Source: Paraplanobispora siamensis
GTDB lineage: Bacteria > Actinomycetota > Actinomycetes > Streptosporangiales > Streptosporangiaceae
NCBI RefSeq assembly: GCF_016863175.1
Contig: NZ_BOOJ01000013.1
Location: 1 to 37,846 of the forward strand
Direction: 5' to 3'
Length of the DNA stretch: 37,846 nucleotides
Shown: in pieces, positions 14,641-21,494 of the stretch
Layout of the letters: each line of letters starts with the position of its first letter
Numbering within the stretch: the stretch's first letter is position 1
Notes under the pieces: model-generated
The model's database searches: none
The model's input: only the letters and a program-made list of their open reading frames with translations
Told to the model about the DNA's origin: nothing
Position numbers and translations under genes: made by a program

Positions 14641-16017
14641 ATGACGGCGACCGGGGACGGCCCCTTTGATGTGGGAGCGCTCCCACAAGGGTTCGTATGG
14701 GGCACCGCGACCTCGGCCTACCAGATCGAGGGGGCCGTCGAGGCCGACGGCCGGGGGCCGTCGATCTGGGACGCCTTCTGCCGGGTCCCCGGAGCGGTGG
14801 CCGCGGGGGAGTCGGGTGAGCACGCCTGCGACCACTACAACCGCTGGCAGGAGGACGTGGCCCTGATGGCCGGCCTCGGCGTCGGCGCCTACCGCTTCTC
14901 GGTGGCGTGGCCGCGGGTGTTCCCCGAGGGCGACGGCCGGGTCGACCGGCGCGGGCTCGACTTCTACCGCCGCCTGGTCGACGGGCTCAACGAGCGCGGC
15001 ATCACCCCGTTCGTCACCCTCTACCACTGGGACCTGCCCCAGGCGCTGGAGGAGCGCGGCGGCTGGCGGGTGCGGGAGACCGCCGAGCGCTTCGCCGACT
15101 ACGCCGCGACCGTGCACGAGGCCCTGGACGGCGTGCCGTACTGGATCACGCTGAACGAGCCGTACTGCTCGTCGATCACCGGCTACGCCGAGGGCCGCCA
15201 CGCGCCCGGCGCCCGCGAGGGGCACGGGGCCCTGGCCGCGGCGCACCACCTGCTCGTCGGGCACGGCCTGGCGGTGGCCCGGCTGCGCGAGCGCGCCCGC
15301 CCGCAGGAGCAGGTCGGCGTCACCCTCAACATGTCGCCCGCCGTGCCCGCGAGCGCCTCGGCCGAGGACGTCGCCGCGGCCCGCCGCATGGACCTGATGG
15401 TCAACCGGCAGTTCACCGAGCCGCTGCTGGGCGCCGCCTATCCGCAGGACATGGCCGAGGTCTACGGCGAGATCAGCGACTTCTCCTTCCGCCGCGACGG
15501 CGACCTGAAGATCGTCTCCACCCCGCTGGACTTCCTGGGGCTGAACTACTACTACCCGATCCACGCCGCCGCGGCGCCGTACGGCCAGCCCGACCCCGCG
15601 CTGCGCTCGGCCTTCGACATCGGCGTGCGCACGGTGGCGCCGGACGGGCCGCCGGTCAGCGGGCTCGGCTGGCGCATCGAGCCGCGCGGGCTGTACGACA
15701 CCCTCACCGGGCTGGCCGCCCGCTTCCCCGGCCTGCCGCCGGTCTTCATCACCGAGAACGGCTACGGCGGCGGCGACGAACTCGACGACACCGGCCGCAT
15801 CGCCTACCTGGAGGGCCACCTGGCCGCCACGGCGGACGCGCTGGCCGACGGCGTGGACGTGCGCGGCTACTTCTGCTGGTCCCTGCTGGACAACTTCGAG
15901 TGGGCCCGGGGCTACGCCGCCCGGTTCGGCCTGGTGCACGTCGACTACGCCACCCAGGCCCGCACGCCCAAGGCCTCCTACCGGTGGTACCGCGACGTGA
16001 TCGCCGGCGGGTCCTGA
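14641..16017 (+). CDS. GH1 beta-glucosidase
   Basis: 458 residues, a full-length glycoside hydrolase family 1 barrel without signal peptide, so intracellular. Landmarks are FVWGTATSAYQIEGA at the N-terminus, the acid/base E173 in TLNEPY, the nucleophile E372 in ITENGYGGG, and CWSLLDNFEWARGY near the end. It should hydrolyse cellobiose or other beta-glucosides taken up by a transporter not in this window. ATG 14641 has GGAG ten bases upstream. A perfect LacI-type palindrome sits 30 bp into the gene, indicating repression relieved by cello-oligosaccharides. The gene is followed at once by a strong hairpin. Confidence 0.95.
   Translation: MTATGDGPFDVGALPQGFVWGTATSAYQIEGAVEADGRGPSIWDAFCRVPGAVAAGESGEHACDHYNRWQEDVALMAGLGVGAYRFSVAWPRVFPEGDGRVDRRGLDFYRRLVDGLNERGITPFVTLYHWDLPQALEERGGWRVRETAERFADYAATVHEALDGVPYWITLNEPYCSSITGYAEGRHAPGAREGHGALAAAHHLLVGHGLAVARLRERARPQEQVGVTLNMSPAVPASASAEDVAAARRMDLMVNRQFTEPLLGAAYPQDMAEVYGEISDFSFRRDGDLKIVSTPLDFLGLNYYYPIHAAAAPYGQPDPALRSAFDIGVRTVAPDGPPVSGLGWRIEPRGLYDTLTGLAARFPGLPPVFITENGYGGGDELDDTGRIAYLEGHLAATADALADGVDVRGYFCWSLLDNFEWARGYAARFGLVHVDYATQARTPKASYRWYRDVIAGGS
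14670..14687. promoter_or_regulatory. CebR-type (LacI family) operator inside the GH1 coding region
   Basis: TGTGGGAGCGCTCCCACA is a perfect 18-bp palindrome; its core TGGGAGCGCTCCCA matches the 14-bp consensus known for CebR, the cellobiose/cellotriose-responsive repressor of streptomycetes. It covers codons 10-16 of the beta-glucosidase gene, so repressor binding would act as a roadblock. No LacI-family gene is in the window. Confidence 0.75.
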
Positions 16018-16021
16018 GACC

Positions 16022-16059
16022 CGGTCCCGGCCGCCCCTTCCGCTCGGCGGCCGGGACCG
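16022..16059 (+). terminator. Strong hairpin after the beta-glucosidase gene
   Basis: Arms of 14 bp (16022-16035 and 16046-16059) pair perfectly around a 10-nt loop, starting 5 bp after the GH1 stop. No U-tract. Confidence 0.7.
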
Positions 16060-16083
16060 TCCCGCTTCCGCTCGGCGGCCGGG
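16037..16083. repeat. 19-bp direct repeat downstream of GH1
   Basis: CTTCCGCTCGGCGGCCGGG occurs at 16037-16055 and 16065-16083 (period 28). The first copy spans the loop and much of the right arm of the terminator, so part of the hairpin has been duplicated. Confidence 0.75.
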
Positions 16084-16104
16084 TCCGGCGCGGGCGGGGC
16101 GGGT

Positions 16105-16110
16105 TACGCT
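16105..16110 (+). promoter_or_regulatory. -10 element for a leaderless aminotransferase transcript
   Basis: TACGCT is followed by 7 bases and GTG 16118. There is no Shine-Dalgarno sequence before this start. No clear -35. Confidence 0.4.
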
Positions 16111-16117
16111 GAGCCGC

Positions 16118-17302
16118 GTGAACGATCCTCTGGTGGCGCGGATGCGCGCGTTCGGCACGACGATCTTCGCCGAGATGTCGGCGCTCGCCCTGCGAACGGG
16201 CTCGATCAACCTGGGGCAGGGCTTCCCCGACACCGACGGGCCGACGGCGATGCTGGAGCGGGCGATCGAGGCGGTCCGCGGCGGGCGCAACCAGTACCCG
16301 CCGGGCCCCGGCCTCCCCGAGCTCCGCCAGGCCGTCTCCGAGCACCGCAAGGACCACTACGGCCTGCTCTACGACCCCGACGGCGAGATCCTGGTCACCG
16401 TCGGCGCCACCGAGGCCATCGCCGCCTCGATCCTGGCGCTGTGCGAGCCCGGCGACGAGGTGATCGCCTTCGAGCCCTACTACGACTCCTACGCGGCCTC
16501 CATCGCCCTGGCCGGGGCCGTGCTGCGGCCGGTCACCCTGCGGCCCGTCGAGGGGCGTTTCACCTTCGACCCGGCCGAACTGCGCGCCGCCGCCGGGCCC
16601 CGCACCCGGGCGATCCTGGTCAACTCCCCGCACAACCCGGCCGGGACCGTGTTCACCCGCGAGGAGCTGTCGGTCATCGCCGAGCTGTGCGTCGAACGCG
16701 ACCTGATCGCGATCACCGACGAGGTCTACGAACACCTCACCTTCGACGGCGCCCCGCACATCCCCCTGGCCACCCTGCCGGACATGCGCGAGCGCACCGT
16801 GATGATCTCCTCGGCGGGCAAGACCTTCTCGGTGACCGGCTGGAAGACGGGCTGGATCTGCGCCCCGGAACCCCTCGTCCGCGCGGTGCAGACCGTCAAG
16901 CAGTTCCTCACCTTCACCGCCTCGGCGCCCTGGCAGCTCGCCGTGGCGTACGGCCTGCGCCACGAGCTGGACTGGGTGTCCGGGCTGCGCGACGGCCTGC
17001 AGGCCAAGCGCGACCGCCTCATGACCGGCCTGACCGCCGCCGGGTTCGACGTCTACCGCCCCGCCGGGACCTACTTCGTCCAGACCGACATCCGCCCCCT
17101 CGGCTTCACCGACGGCCTCGCCCTGACCCGCGAACTCCCCGCCCTGGCGGGCGTGGTCGCCATCCCCACCCAGGTCTTCTACGCCCACCCCGAGCGCGGC
17201 CGGCATTTCGTGCGATTCGCCTTCTGCAAGCAGGACGAGGTCATCGACGAGGCCGTTACCCGCCTGGCCCGCCTCGGCAAAGAAGCCGGCAACGGAGAGT
17301 GA
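16118..17302 (+). CDS. Class I/II PLP-dependent aminotransferase
   Basis: 394 residues, fold-type I aminotransferase. INLGQGFPDTDGP lies near the N-terminus, the NSPHNPAG motif binds PLP, ITDEVYEHLTFDG follows, and the Schiff-base lysine is K235 in SSAGKTFSVTGWKTGW. Overall pattern fits the branch annotated as N-succinyldiaminopimelate aminotransferase (DapC-like) or kynurenine/glutamine transaminase. The substrate cannot be decided from sequence. Pairing with the nitrilase-like amidase 3 kb away (the two act together in mammals on glutamine transamination) is tempting but speculative. GTG 16118 fits a leaderless promoter. Monocistronic. Confidence 0.9.
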   Translation: MNDPLVARMRAFGTTIFAEMSALALRTGSINLGQGFPDTDGPTAMLERAIEAVRGGRNQYPPGPGLPELRQAVSEHRKDHYGLLYDPDGEILVTVGATEAIAASILALCEPGDEVIAFEPYYDSYAASIALAGAVLRPVTLRPVEGRFTFDPAELRAAAGPRTRAILVNSPHNPAGTVFTREELSVIAELCVERDLIAITDEVYEHLTFDGAPHIPLATLPDMRERTVMISSAGKTFSVTGWKTGWICAPEPLVRAVQTVKQFLTFTASAPWQLAVAYGLRHELDWVSGLRDGLQAKRDRLMTGLTAAGFDVYRPAGTYFVQTDIRPLGFTDGLALTRELPALAGVVAIPTQVFYAHPERGRHFVRFAFCKQDEVIDEAVTRLARLGKEAGNGE

Positions 17303-17322
17303 TGAAGGATAAGCTCCCCGTT

Positions 17323-17343
17323 GTGGTATCGCATTGATACCAC
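17323..17343. promoter_or_regulatory. Palindrome upstream of the toxin-antitoxin operon
   Basis: GTGGTATC and GATACCAC are perfect arms around GCATT. The site ends 8 bp before the -10 element of the operon, where an antitoxin dimer or toxin-antitoxin complex would occlude RNA polymerase. The next 15 bp include GTACCATC, a degenerate copy of a half-site overlapping the -10. Confidence 0.55.
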
Positions 17344-17351
17344 CGCTTGCG

Positions 17352-17357
17352 TACCAT
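17352..17357 (+). promoter_or_regulatory. -10 element for a leaderless toxin-antitoxin transcript
   Basis: TACCAT is followed by 7 bases and ATG 17365. A GGGAG lies in that gap and would suit the alternative ATG at 17371. Confidence 0.4.
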
Positions 17358-17364
17358 CGGGAGC

Positions 17365-17568
17365 ATGGCTATGACCCTGCGCCTCTCCGACGAACAGACC
17401 GAAGCCCTTCGCCGTCGCGCCGAGAGGGAAGGACGGAGCATGCAGCAGGTAGCGTTGCACGCCATCGAGGATTACCTGGCGCGGGCGGCTGACGACGATC
17501 TCACTGACGAGATCGCCGAGCGGGGGGCGGAGCGTTTCGCCGACCTGCTGAGGAGACTCGGCGAGTGA
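17365..17568 (+). CDS. Ribbon-helix-helix antitoxin, partner of a Doc toxin
   Basis: 67 residues. The N-terminal strand TLRLSDEQ followed by two helices (TEALRRRAEREGRSMQQVALHAIEDYL) is a classic ribbon-helix-helix DNA-binding fold, and the acidic C-terminus (about 44-67) is the likely toxin-binding tail. ATG 17365 is chosen from its -10 spacing; ATG 17371 is the alternative. The stop overlaps the toxin start by 4 nt (GTGA). It presumably represses its own operon through the palindrome at 17323-17343. Base composition is a little less GC-rich than the neighbours, as for many mobile toxin-antitoxin pairs. Confidence 0.85.
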   Translation: MAMTLRLSDEQTEALRRRAEREGRSMQQVALHAIEDYLARAADDDLTDEIAERGAERFADLLRRLGE

Positions 17569-17954
17569 CCCGGTTCGTCACCCTGGAACAGGGCCTCCGA
17601 ATCGCTCGGACGGCCACCGGGGGACCGATCCGGGTCCGCGATCTGGGTCTGCTGGAGGCGGCGTTGCTCCGCCCTCAGACATCCATGTTCGGACAGGACG
17701 CCTATCCGGACCTTTTCTCCAAAGCGGCCGCGCTGCTGCATTCGATCATCGCCAATCACCCGTTCGTCGATGGCAACGAACGGGCGGCCTGGCTCACGAT
17801 GTACACCTTCTGCGCCAAGAACGGCGTTGAGATTGATCCTGCGGATGACGACTCCGCCTATGACTTCGTCATCGCCGTGGCCTCGGGCAGGCTCACCGAG
17901 GTCGACGAGATCGCCGACGTGCTCCGGGGCTTCGCCGTACCTCCGCGGGCGTGA
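17565..17954 (+). CDS. Doc/Fic-family toxin with variant active site
   Basis: 129 residues, the size of stand-alone death-on-curing proteins. The Fic motif is HPFVDGNERA at 65-74, with catalytic H65, the anion-hole region DGN and R73. In Doc kinases, which phosphorylate EF-Tu, the usual form is HxFxDGNKR or HxFxNANKR. Here Glu replaces the lysine just before the arginine, which may change or weaken nucleotide handling. The upstream segment SMFGQDAYPDLFSKAAALLHSIIANHPF is typical of the family. GTG 17565 is coupled to the antitoxin. No other gene shares the operon. Confidence 0.88.
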   Translation: MTRFVTLEQGLRIARTATGGPIRVRDLGLLEAALLRPQTSMFGQDAYPDLFSKAAALLHSIIANHPFVDGNERAAWLTMYTFCAKNGVEIDPADDDSAYDFVIAVASGRLTEVDEIADVLRGFAVPPRA

Positions 17955-18157
17955 TCAACAGGCGGTCCGCACCTGCCCGTGCCGCCGCCGGAGGACCTCC
18001 GAGAGGTGAAGCGCGTGTGCGGCGGCCGCGTGGGCAAATTCTCGTCGAGGGGTGAGATCGCACTCGACAAAGTGGGCCGGCCGGGCCGGGGTGAGGTGGC
18101 ACTCTTCCCGGCGACGACGTCCGCAGCAGAGAGCCCGGAGCAGAAAGAGAGCCGCAA

Positions 18158-18712
18158 TTGCTCACCGTCGGTGACCGCTTCCCCGAGTACGAACTCACGG
18201 CCTGTGTCTCCCTCGACCCGGAGACGGCGTTCGAGACGATCGACCACAAGACCTACGAGGGCAGGTGGCGGGTGGTCTTCTCCTATCCCAAGGACTTCAC
18301 GTTTGTCTGCCCGACGGAGATCGCGGAGTTCGGCCGGCTCAACGGCGAGTTCGCCGGCCGGGACGCCCAGGTGCTGAGCCTGTCCGTCGACTCCGAGTAC
18401 GTCCACTACGCCTGGCGCAAGGACCATCCGGACCTGCGCGAGCTGCCGTTCCCGATGTTGTCGGACGTCAAGCGCGAGCTGTGCACCGAGCTCGGCATCC
18501 TGGGCGAGGACGGCGTCCCCCAGCGCGCCACCTTCATCGTGGACCCGAACAACGAGATCCGGTTCGCCATGGTGACCGCCGGCTCCGTCGGGCGCAACGT
18601 CGGAGAGGTCCTGCGCGTCCTCGACGCGCTCCAGTCCGGACAGCTGTGCGCGTGCAACTGGAACAGGGGCGACGCCGGTCTCGACGCCGGGAAGCTGATG
18701 TCCGGCGTCTGA
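18158..18712 (+). CDS. ahpC: Peroxiredoxin AhpC
   Basis: 184 residues, typical 2-Cys peroxiredoxin. The peroxidatic Cys is C51 in the PKDFTFVCPTE motif. The C-terminal CACNWNRGD provides C164 and C166, the three-cysteine arrangement of mycobacterial AhpC. It reduces hydrogen peroxide, alkyl hydroperoxides and peroxynitrite. The start is TTG 18158, preceded by an AAAGAGAG stretch; the family N-terminus (MLTVGDRFPEYEL) begins exactly there. AhpD, usually the next gene and its reductant in actinobacteria, is absent, and no OxyR or Fur-type gene is adjacent. The 203-bp gap before it holds only a 13-bp palindrome (17989-18001). Confidence 0.95.
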   Translation: MLTVGDRFPEYELTACVSLDPETAFETIDHKTYEGRWRVVFSYPKDFTFVCPTEIAEFGRLNGEFAGRDAQVLSLSVDSEYVHYAWRKDHPDLRELPFPMLSDVKRELCTELGILGEDGVPQRATFIVDPNNEIRFAMVTAGSVGRNVGEVLRVLDALQSGQLCACNWNRGDAGLDAGKLMSGV

Positions 18713-18726
18713 CCCTCCGCGGGCCG

Positions 18727-18761
18727 GGGTGGCGGGCGCCGTTCGCCGATGCCCGCCACCC
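18727..18761. terminator. Bidirectional terminator between ahpC and a convergent gene
   Basis: GGGTGGCGGGC (18727-18737) and GCCCGCCACCC (18751-18761) form a perfect 11-bp stem with a 13-nt loop, between stops at 18712 (+) and 18767 (-). Confidence 0.65.
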
Positions 18762-18766
18762 GGCGG

Positions 18767-19723
18767 TCAGCGCATGAACCGTTCGAGGCCGGGGACCGAC
18801 AGGCGGGGCGGCGCCGGCATCGGCTGGGCGGCCATCGCCGGATCGTCGAGGTCGATGACGGAACGGGCGGGCGGGGCCTTGACCCTGACCCGGGAGCCCC
18901 AGCCGCGGAAGGTGGCGGTGCTGGTGGTGATCGCGGCCAGCCGGTCCCAGCCGCGTGCCCACGGATTCATCTCGGCGAAGGAGACGGCGAGCCTGCGGGT
19001 GTTCCGCTCGGCGTCCTGCCACAGGCTCCAGTCGATGGCCAGCCTCCCGGCCGGGCCGCGCGGTCTGTCCCCCGTCATCACGCGGTAGGTGCGTGAGACC
19101 GCGTACAACCGGCGGGCCGTGATGGTGCCCCGGTAGACGGTGGTGGGCGCGCCGCCGATCTCGCCGCCCGGTTCGGCCCGCCGAGCGGTGGCCAGAAGTC
19201 CCCTGAGCGTGGCGGGCTCCAGCACGTTGATCGTCTGGACGGAGAGCAGGCCGGGGTCGTCCAGCCGGACCCAGGTCACACGCCGGGGGCGGGACGCCAT
19301 CAGACCGCGGGCGCCGAGGTACATCGCCCCGCGCAGCAGGATGAGTCTTATCGCCGGGTCCGTATCCCGCACCGCCCGGGGGACGTCGCGGGGGTCGGTC
19401 CGGTGGATCGTGCGGGAGGCGACCACCCCGGAGCGGCCGAACCGGTAGGCGCCCCTCAGCCGGTAGCGGTCCATGCCGATCCTCCGGCCGTCGGAGAAGT
19501 ACCGGGTGGCGACCTTCTCCCTGAACCTGACCCCGTGGCGGGGGACGAACCTGCTCCTGAGCGCCGCCACCGCTCCTCGCGGATCGGGTCGCGCGTAGGC
19601 GTGCGTCGCCGGTGCGGGCGTGAGTGCAGCGGTGGTGCCGGCGGCGGTGACCGCGGCGGGGGCGACGGTGACGGCGGCGGTGACGGCGGCTGTGACAGCG
19701 ACCGGGACTGTCCGTCGCCTCAT
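18767..19723 (-). CDS. Secreted hypothetical protein
   Basis: 318 residues beginning with an Arg-rich, Ala/Val/Thr-rich signal sequence (MRRRTVPVAVTAAVTAAVTVAP) ending near THA at about residue 41. There is no lipobox cysteine. The mature part is basic and beta-rich by eye (RFREKVATRYFSDGRRIGMDRYRLRGAYRFG, VYRGTITARRLYAVSRTYRVMTG) with a layout reminiscent of LppX/LolA-like lipid-binding folds, but I cannot assign a family. ATG 19723 has GGGAG about eight bases upstream. It is transcribed away from the next secreted protein gene. Confidence 0.7.
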   Translation of the reverse strand: MRRRTVPVAVTAAVTAAVTVAPAAVTAAGTTAALTPAPATHAYARPDPRGAVAALRSRFVPRHGVRFREKVATRYFSDGRRIGMDRYRLRGAYRFGRSGVVASRTIHRTDPRDVPRAVRDTDPAIRLILLRGAMYLGARGLMASRPRRVTWVRLDDPGLLSVQTINVLEPATLRGLLATARRAEPGGEIGGAPTTVYRGTITARRLYAVSRTYRVMTGDRPRGPAGRLAIDWSLWQDAERNTRRLAVSFAEMNPWARGWDRLAAITTSTATFRGWGSRVRVKAPPARSVIDLDDPAMAAQPMPAPPRLSVPGLERFMR

Positions 19724-19882
19724 GAAAATGCTCCCATGAGGCTTCTCCTCCCCGGAGCGGATGGCGGTGAATGGCCACGGCGATCCCCGAACCCGTAAAC
19801 ACGCGCTGCGGAAAGCGGAAATGCCACCCGACTTCTCGCGTCTTTATTCTTTCTGTCCGGCATGCCGGTCATCGGAATTATT

Positions 19883-19904
19883 CTCATTCGCCGGGATGAA
19901 TGAG
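19883..19904. promoter_or_regulatory. Inverted repeat in the divergent gap between two secreted-protein genes
   Basis: CTCATTC (19883-19889) and GAATGAG (19898-19904) flank 8 bp. A second perfect palindrome, CCGGCATGCCGG, is at 19857-19868. The 271-bp gap 19724-19994 is AT-richer than its surroundings and holds no other feature I can support; these dyads may be operators for one or both genes. Confidence 0.35.
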
Positions 19905-19994
19905 GGGAATCGGGTGGCGAGGGGTTCTCCCTGGTCGGCGAGGTGTCCGGAAGGATCCAAGCGGTGTGCAAGCGGGTCCGTCCAGGATCGCGCC

Positions 19995-20528
19995 ATGAAC
20001 CTGGTGAGAATCTGCGCGGTGCTGGTGGCCGGTGCTCTCATGGAATCCTCCTTCTCCGGTACGGCGAAGCCCGGCGATCCGGACGGGCCCGGCGGGTCCC
20101 CGGCCTTCGGCGAGCCGTTCCCCGAGAACATCGGGATCCTGAACCGCGAGTACGTACGGCCGACCGAGGAGCATTTCCGGATCCCCGACGGCCCGCACCA
20201 CCGCATGCTCGGCGAGCAGCTCACGGTGGTCTACCGCGACGACGAGACCCTGCACTCGGTGGCCGTCATCGGGGCGCCGGCCCGGGTGGCCGACGCCGGG
20301 GCCGCGGTGGACTGGCTGACCGAGCGGATGACCGGTCCCGGCGGCGGGCAGTGGGTCGAGCTGGACCCCGGACCGCTCGGCGGCCGGGCCGTCTGCCTGG
20401 GCACCGACGGGGCGACCTACTGCTACTGGGCCGACGCCCGCATGGTCGGCTTCCTCGTCACCCCGAGCCTCGGCGTCGAGGCGATGCGGAAGAACTTCGT
20501 GATGATCAGGAACGCCGTGGAGCGGTGA
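19995..20528 (+). CDS. Secreted hypothetical protein
   Basis: 177 residues. The N-terminus MNLVRICAVLVAGALMESSFS is a plausible short signal peptide. The mature part is small and globular with two cysteines close together near the end (AVCLGTDGATYCYWAD), probably a disulphide, and WLTERMTGPGGG in the middle. The family is not recognised. ATG 19995 has AGGA seven bases upstream; a longer in-frame reading exists but would lose the signal sequence. It converges with the DUF2306 gene, the two stops lying in one small palindrome. Confidence 0.65.
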   Translation: MNLVRICAVLVAGALMESSFSGTAKPGDPDGPGGSPAFGEPFPENIGILNREYVRPTEEHFRIPDGPHHRMLGEQLTVVYRDDETLHSVAVIGAPARVADAGAAVDWLTERMTGPGGGQWVELDPGPLGGRAVCLGTDGATYCYWADARMVGFLVTPSLGVEAMRKNFVMIRNAVER

Positions 20529-20540
20529 CCGGGGGTCACC
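20524..20540. terminator. Small palindrome containing the stop codons of two convergent genes
   Basis: GGTGACC (20524-20530) and GGTCACC (20534-20540) around GGG. The + strand TGA (20526-20528) and the minus-strand TGA (20538-20536) are both inside the arms. It may act as a compact bidirectional terminator, though a 3-nt loop and 7-bp stem are modest. Confidence 0.4.
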
Positions 20541-21393
20541 CGCGGGCGGGGACCGGGGCACGGCGACGTCCGGCGGCGCCGCCGCGCTCCAGCCACCACT
20601 CGGCCAGCAGCAGGGACGTGGTCCAGCCGAGCCAGGCGGCCAGCCCGGAGACGGTCTGTATGAGGGCGATGTCGCTGCCGCCGAAGACCGTCTCCGCCTG
20701 CGGCATCAGGACGATCATCGCGATCGCGCCCCACACCCTGTTCGTGATGATGGAGAAGGTCAGCGCGAAGCTGCGGATCATCCACCTGCGGTGGTCGGCG
20801 AACCGGCGGCGCCTGGCCGCCCGGAACCCGGCGACGGTGCAGGCCAGCCAGAGAGCGGCGAGTATGACGCTGCTGACCTGCGTCATCGGCCCGAACGGGC
20901 CGGCCGCCCCGACCACCAGGCCGAGCACGCCCGCCGGGAGCACCCCGCCCAGGACGTACACCCGCCCGATCCTGCGGTGCGCGACCGGGTGCCGCCTGCG
21001 CAACCACGGCCAGATCTGCAGGCCGCAGGTGACCATCGCGATCGCGCCGAACACGACGTGCGCCACCAGCATCGGGTAGTACGCCGCGAAGCCTCCCTCC
21101 AGGGGAACCCGGGACAGGCTCGGATCGAGGGAGAGGTACGGCGGCAGCGAGAAGGCAAGGAACGCCAGGGCCACCACCGCCAGGGGCCCCACCCACGGAC
21201 GCCGCCACCACCGCACCCGCGGGCGCCCGCCCGCACCGGGGGACCGGCCGCCCGCGCCGGAAACCGGGCGCCTGGACGTTCCACCCGTGCCGGGTACCGG
21301 GTGCCCGGACGCTCCGTCCGCCGGCACCGTCCGGGGCGGGGTCGCGCCCACCGGCTCCGCGCCCGGCGTTCCCGTACCCGTCAGCTCCGCCAT
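20536..21393 (-). CDS. DUF2306 membrane protein
   Basis: 285 residues. A disordered Pro/Gly/Thr-rich N-terminus of about 65 residues precedes roughly seven membrane segments. The DUF2306 features are visible: the H-V-V-F-G-A-I-A-M helix, the basic loop HPVAHRRIGRVYVLGGVLPAG, and RRRFADHRRWMIRSFALTFS. Conserved histidines in these helices suggest heme or quinone chemistry, but the family is uncharacterised. ATG 21393 has GGAGG five bases upstream. It is separated from the chemoreceptor gene by about 100 bp with no clear regulatory element. Confidence 0.85.
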   Translation of the reverse strand: MAELTGTGTPGAEPVGATPPRTVPADGASGHPVPGTGGTSRRPVSGAGGRSPGAGGRPRVRWWRRPWVGPLAVVALAFLAFSLPPYLSLDPSLSRVPLEGGFAAYYPMLVAHVVFGAIAMVTCGLQIWPWLRRRHPVAHRRIGRVYVLGGVLPAGVLGLVVGAAGPFGPMTQVSSVILAALWLACTVAGFRAARRRRFADHRRWMIRSFALTFSIITNRVWGAIAMIVLMPQAETVFGGSDIALIQTVSGLAAWLGWTTSLLLAEWWLERGGAAGRRRAPVPARG

Positions 21394-21494
21394 GCCGGCC
21401 TCCTCACCGTGAGTGGATCTCTACGGGACAGAGCCTGGCCGGGCGCGCTGACGGTTCCCGCACCGATCGCTGACGGCGGCGGGATCCGTCGGCG

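Noticed and set aside
17989-18001. CGGAGG-A-CCTCCG palindrome upstream of ahpC
   Set aside because: Cannot form a hairpin with a 1-nt loop, is GC-rich like the background, and matches no known peroxide-regulator site.
19870-19904. Fur/Zur-like box (AATTATTCTCATTC)
   Set aside because: Too many mismatches to known metal-regulator boxes, and neither neighbour is a recognised metal gene.
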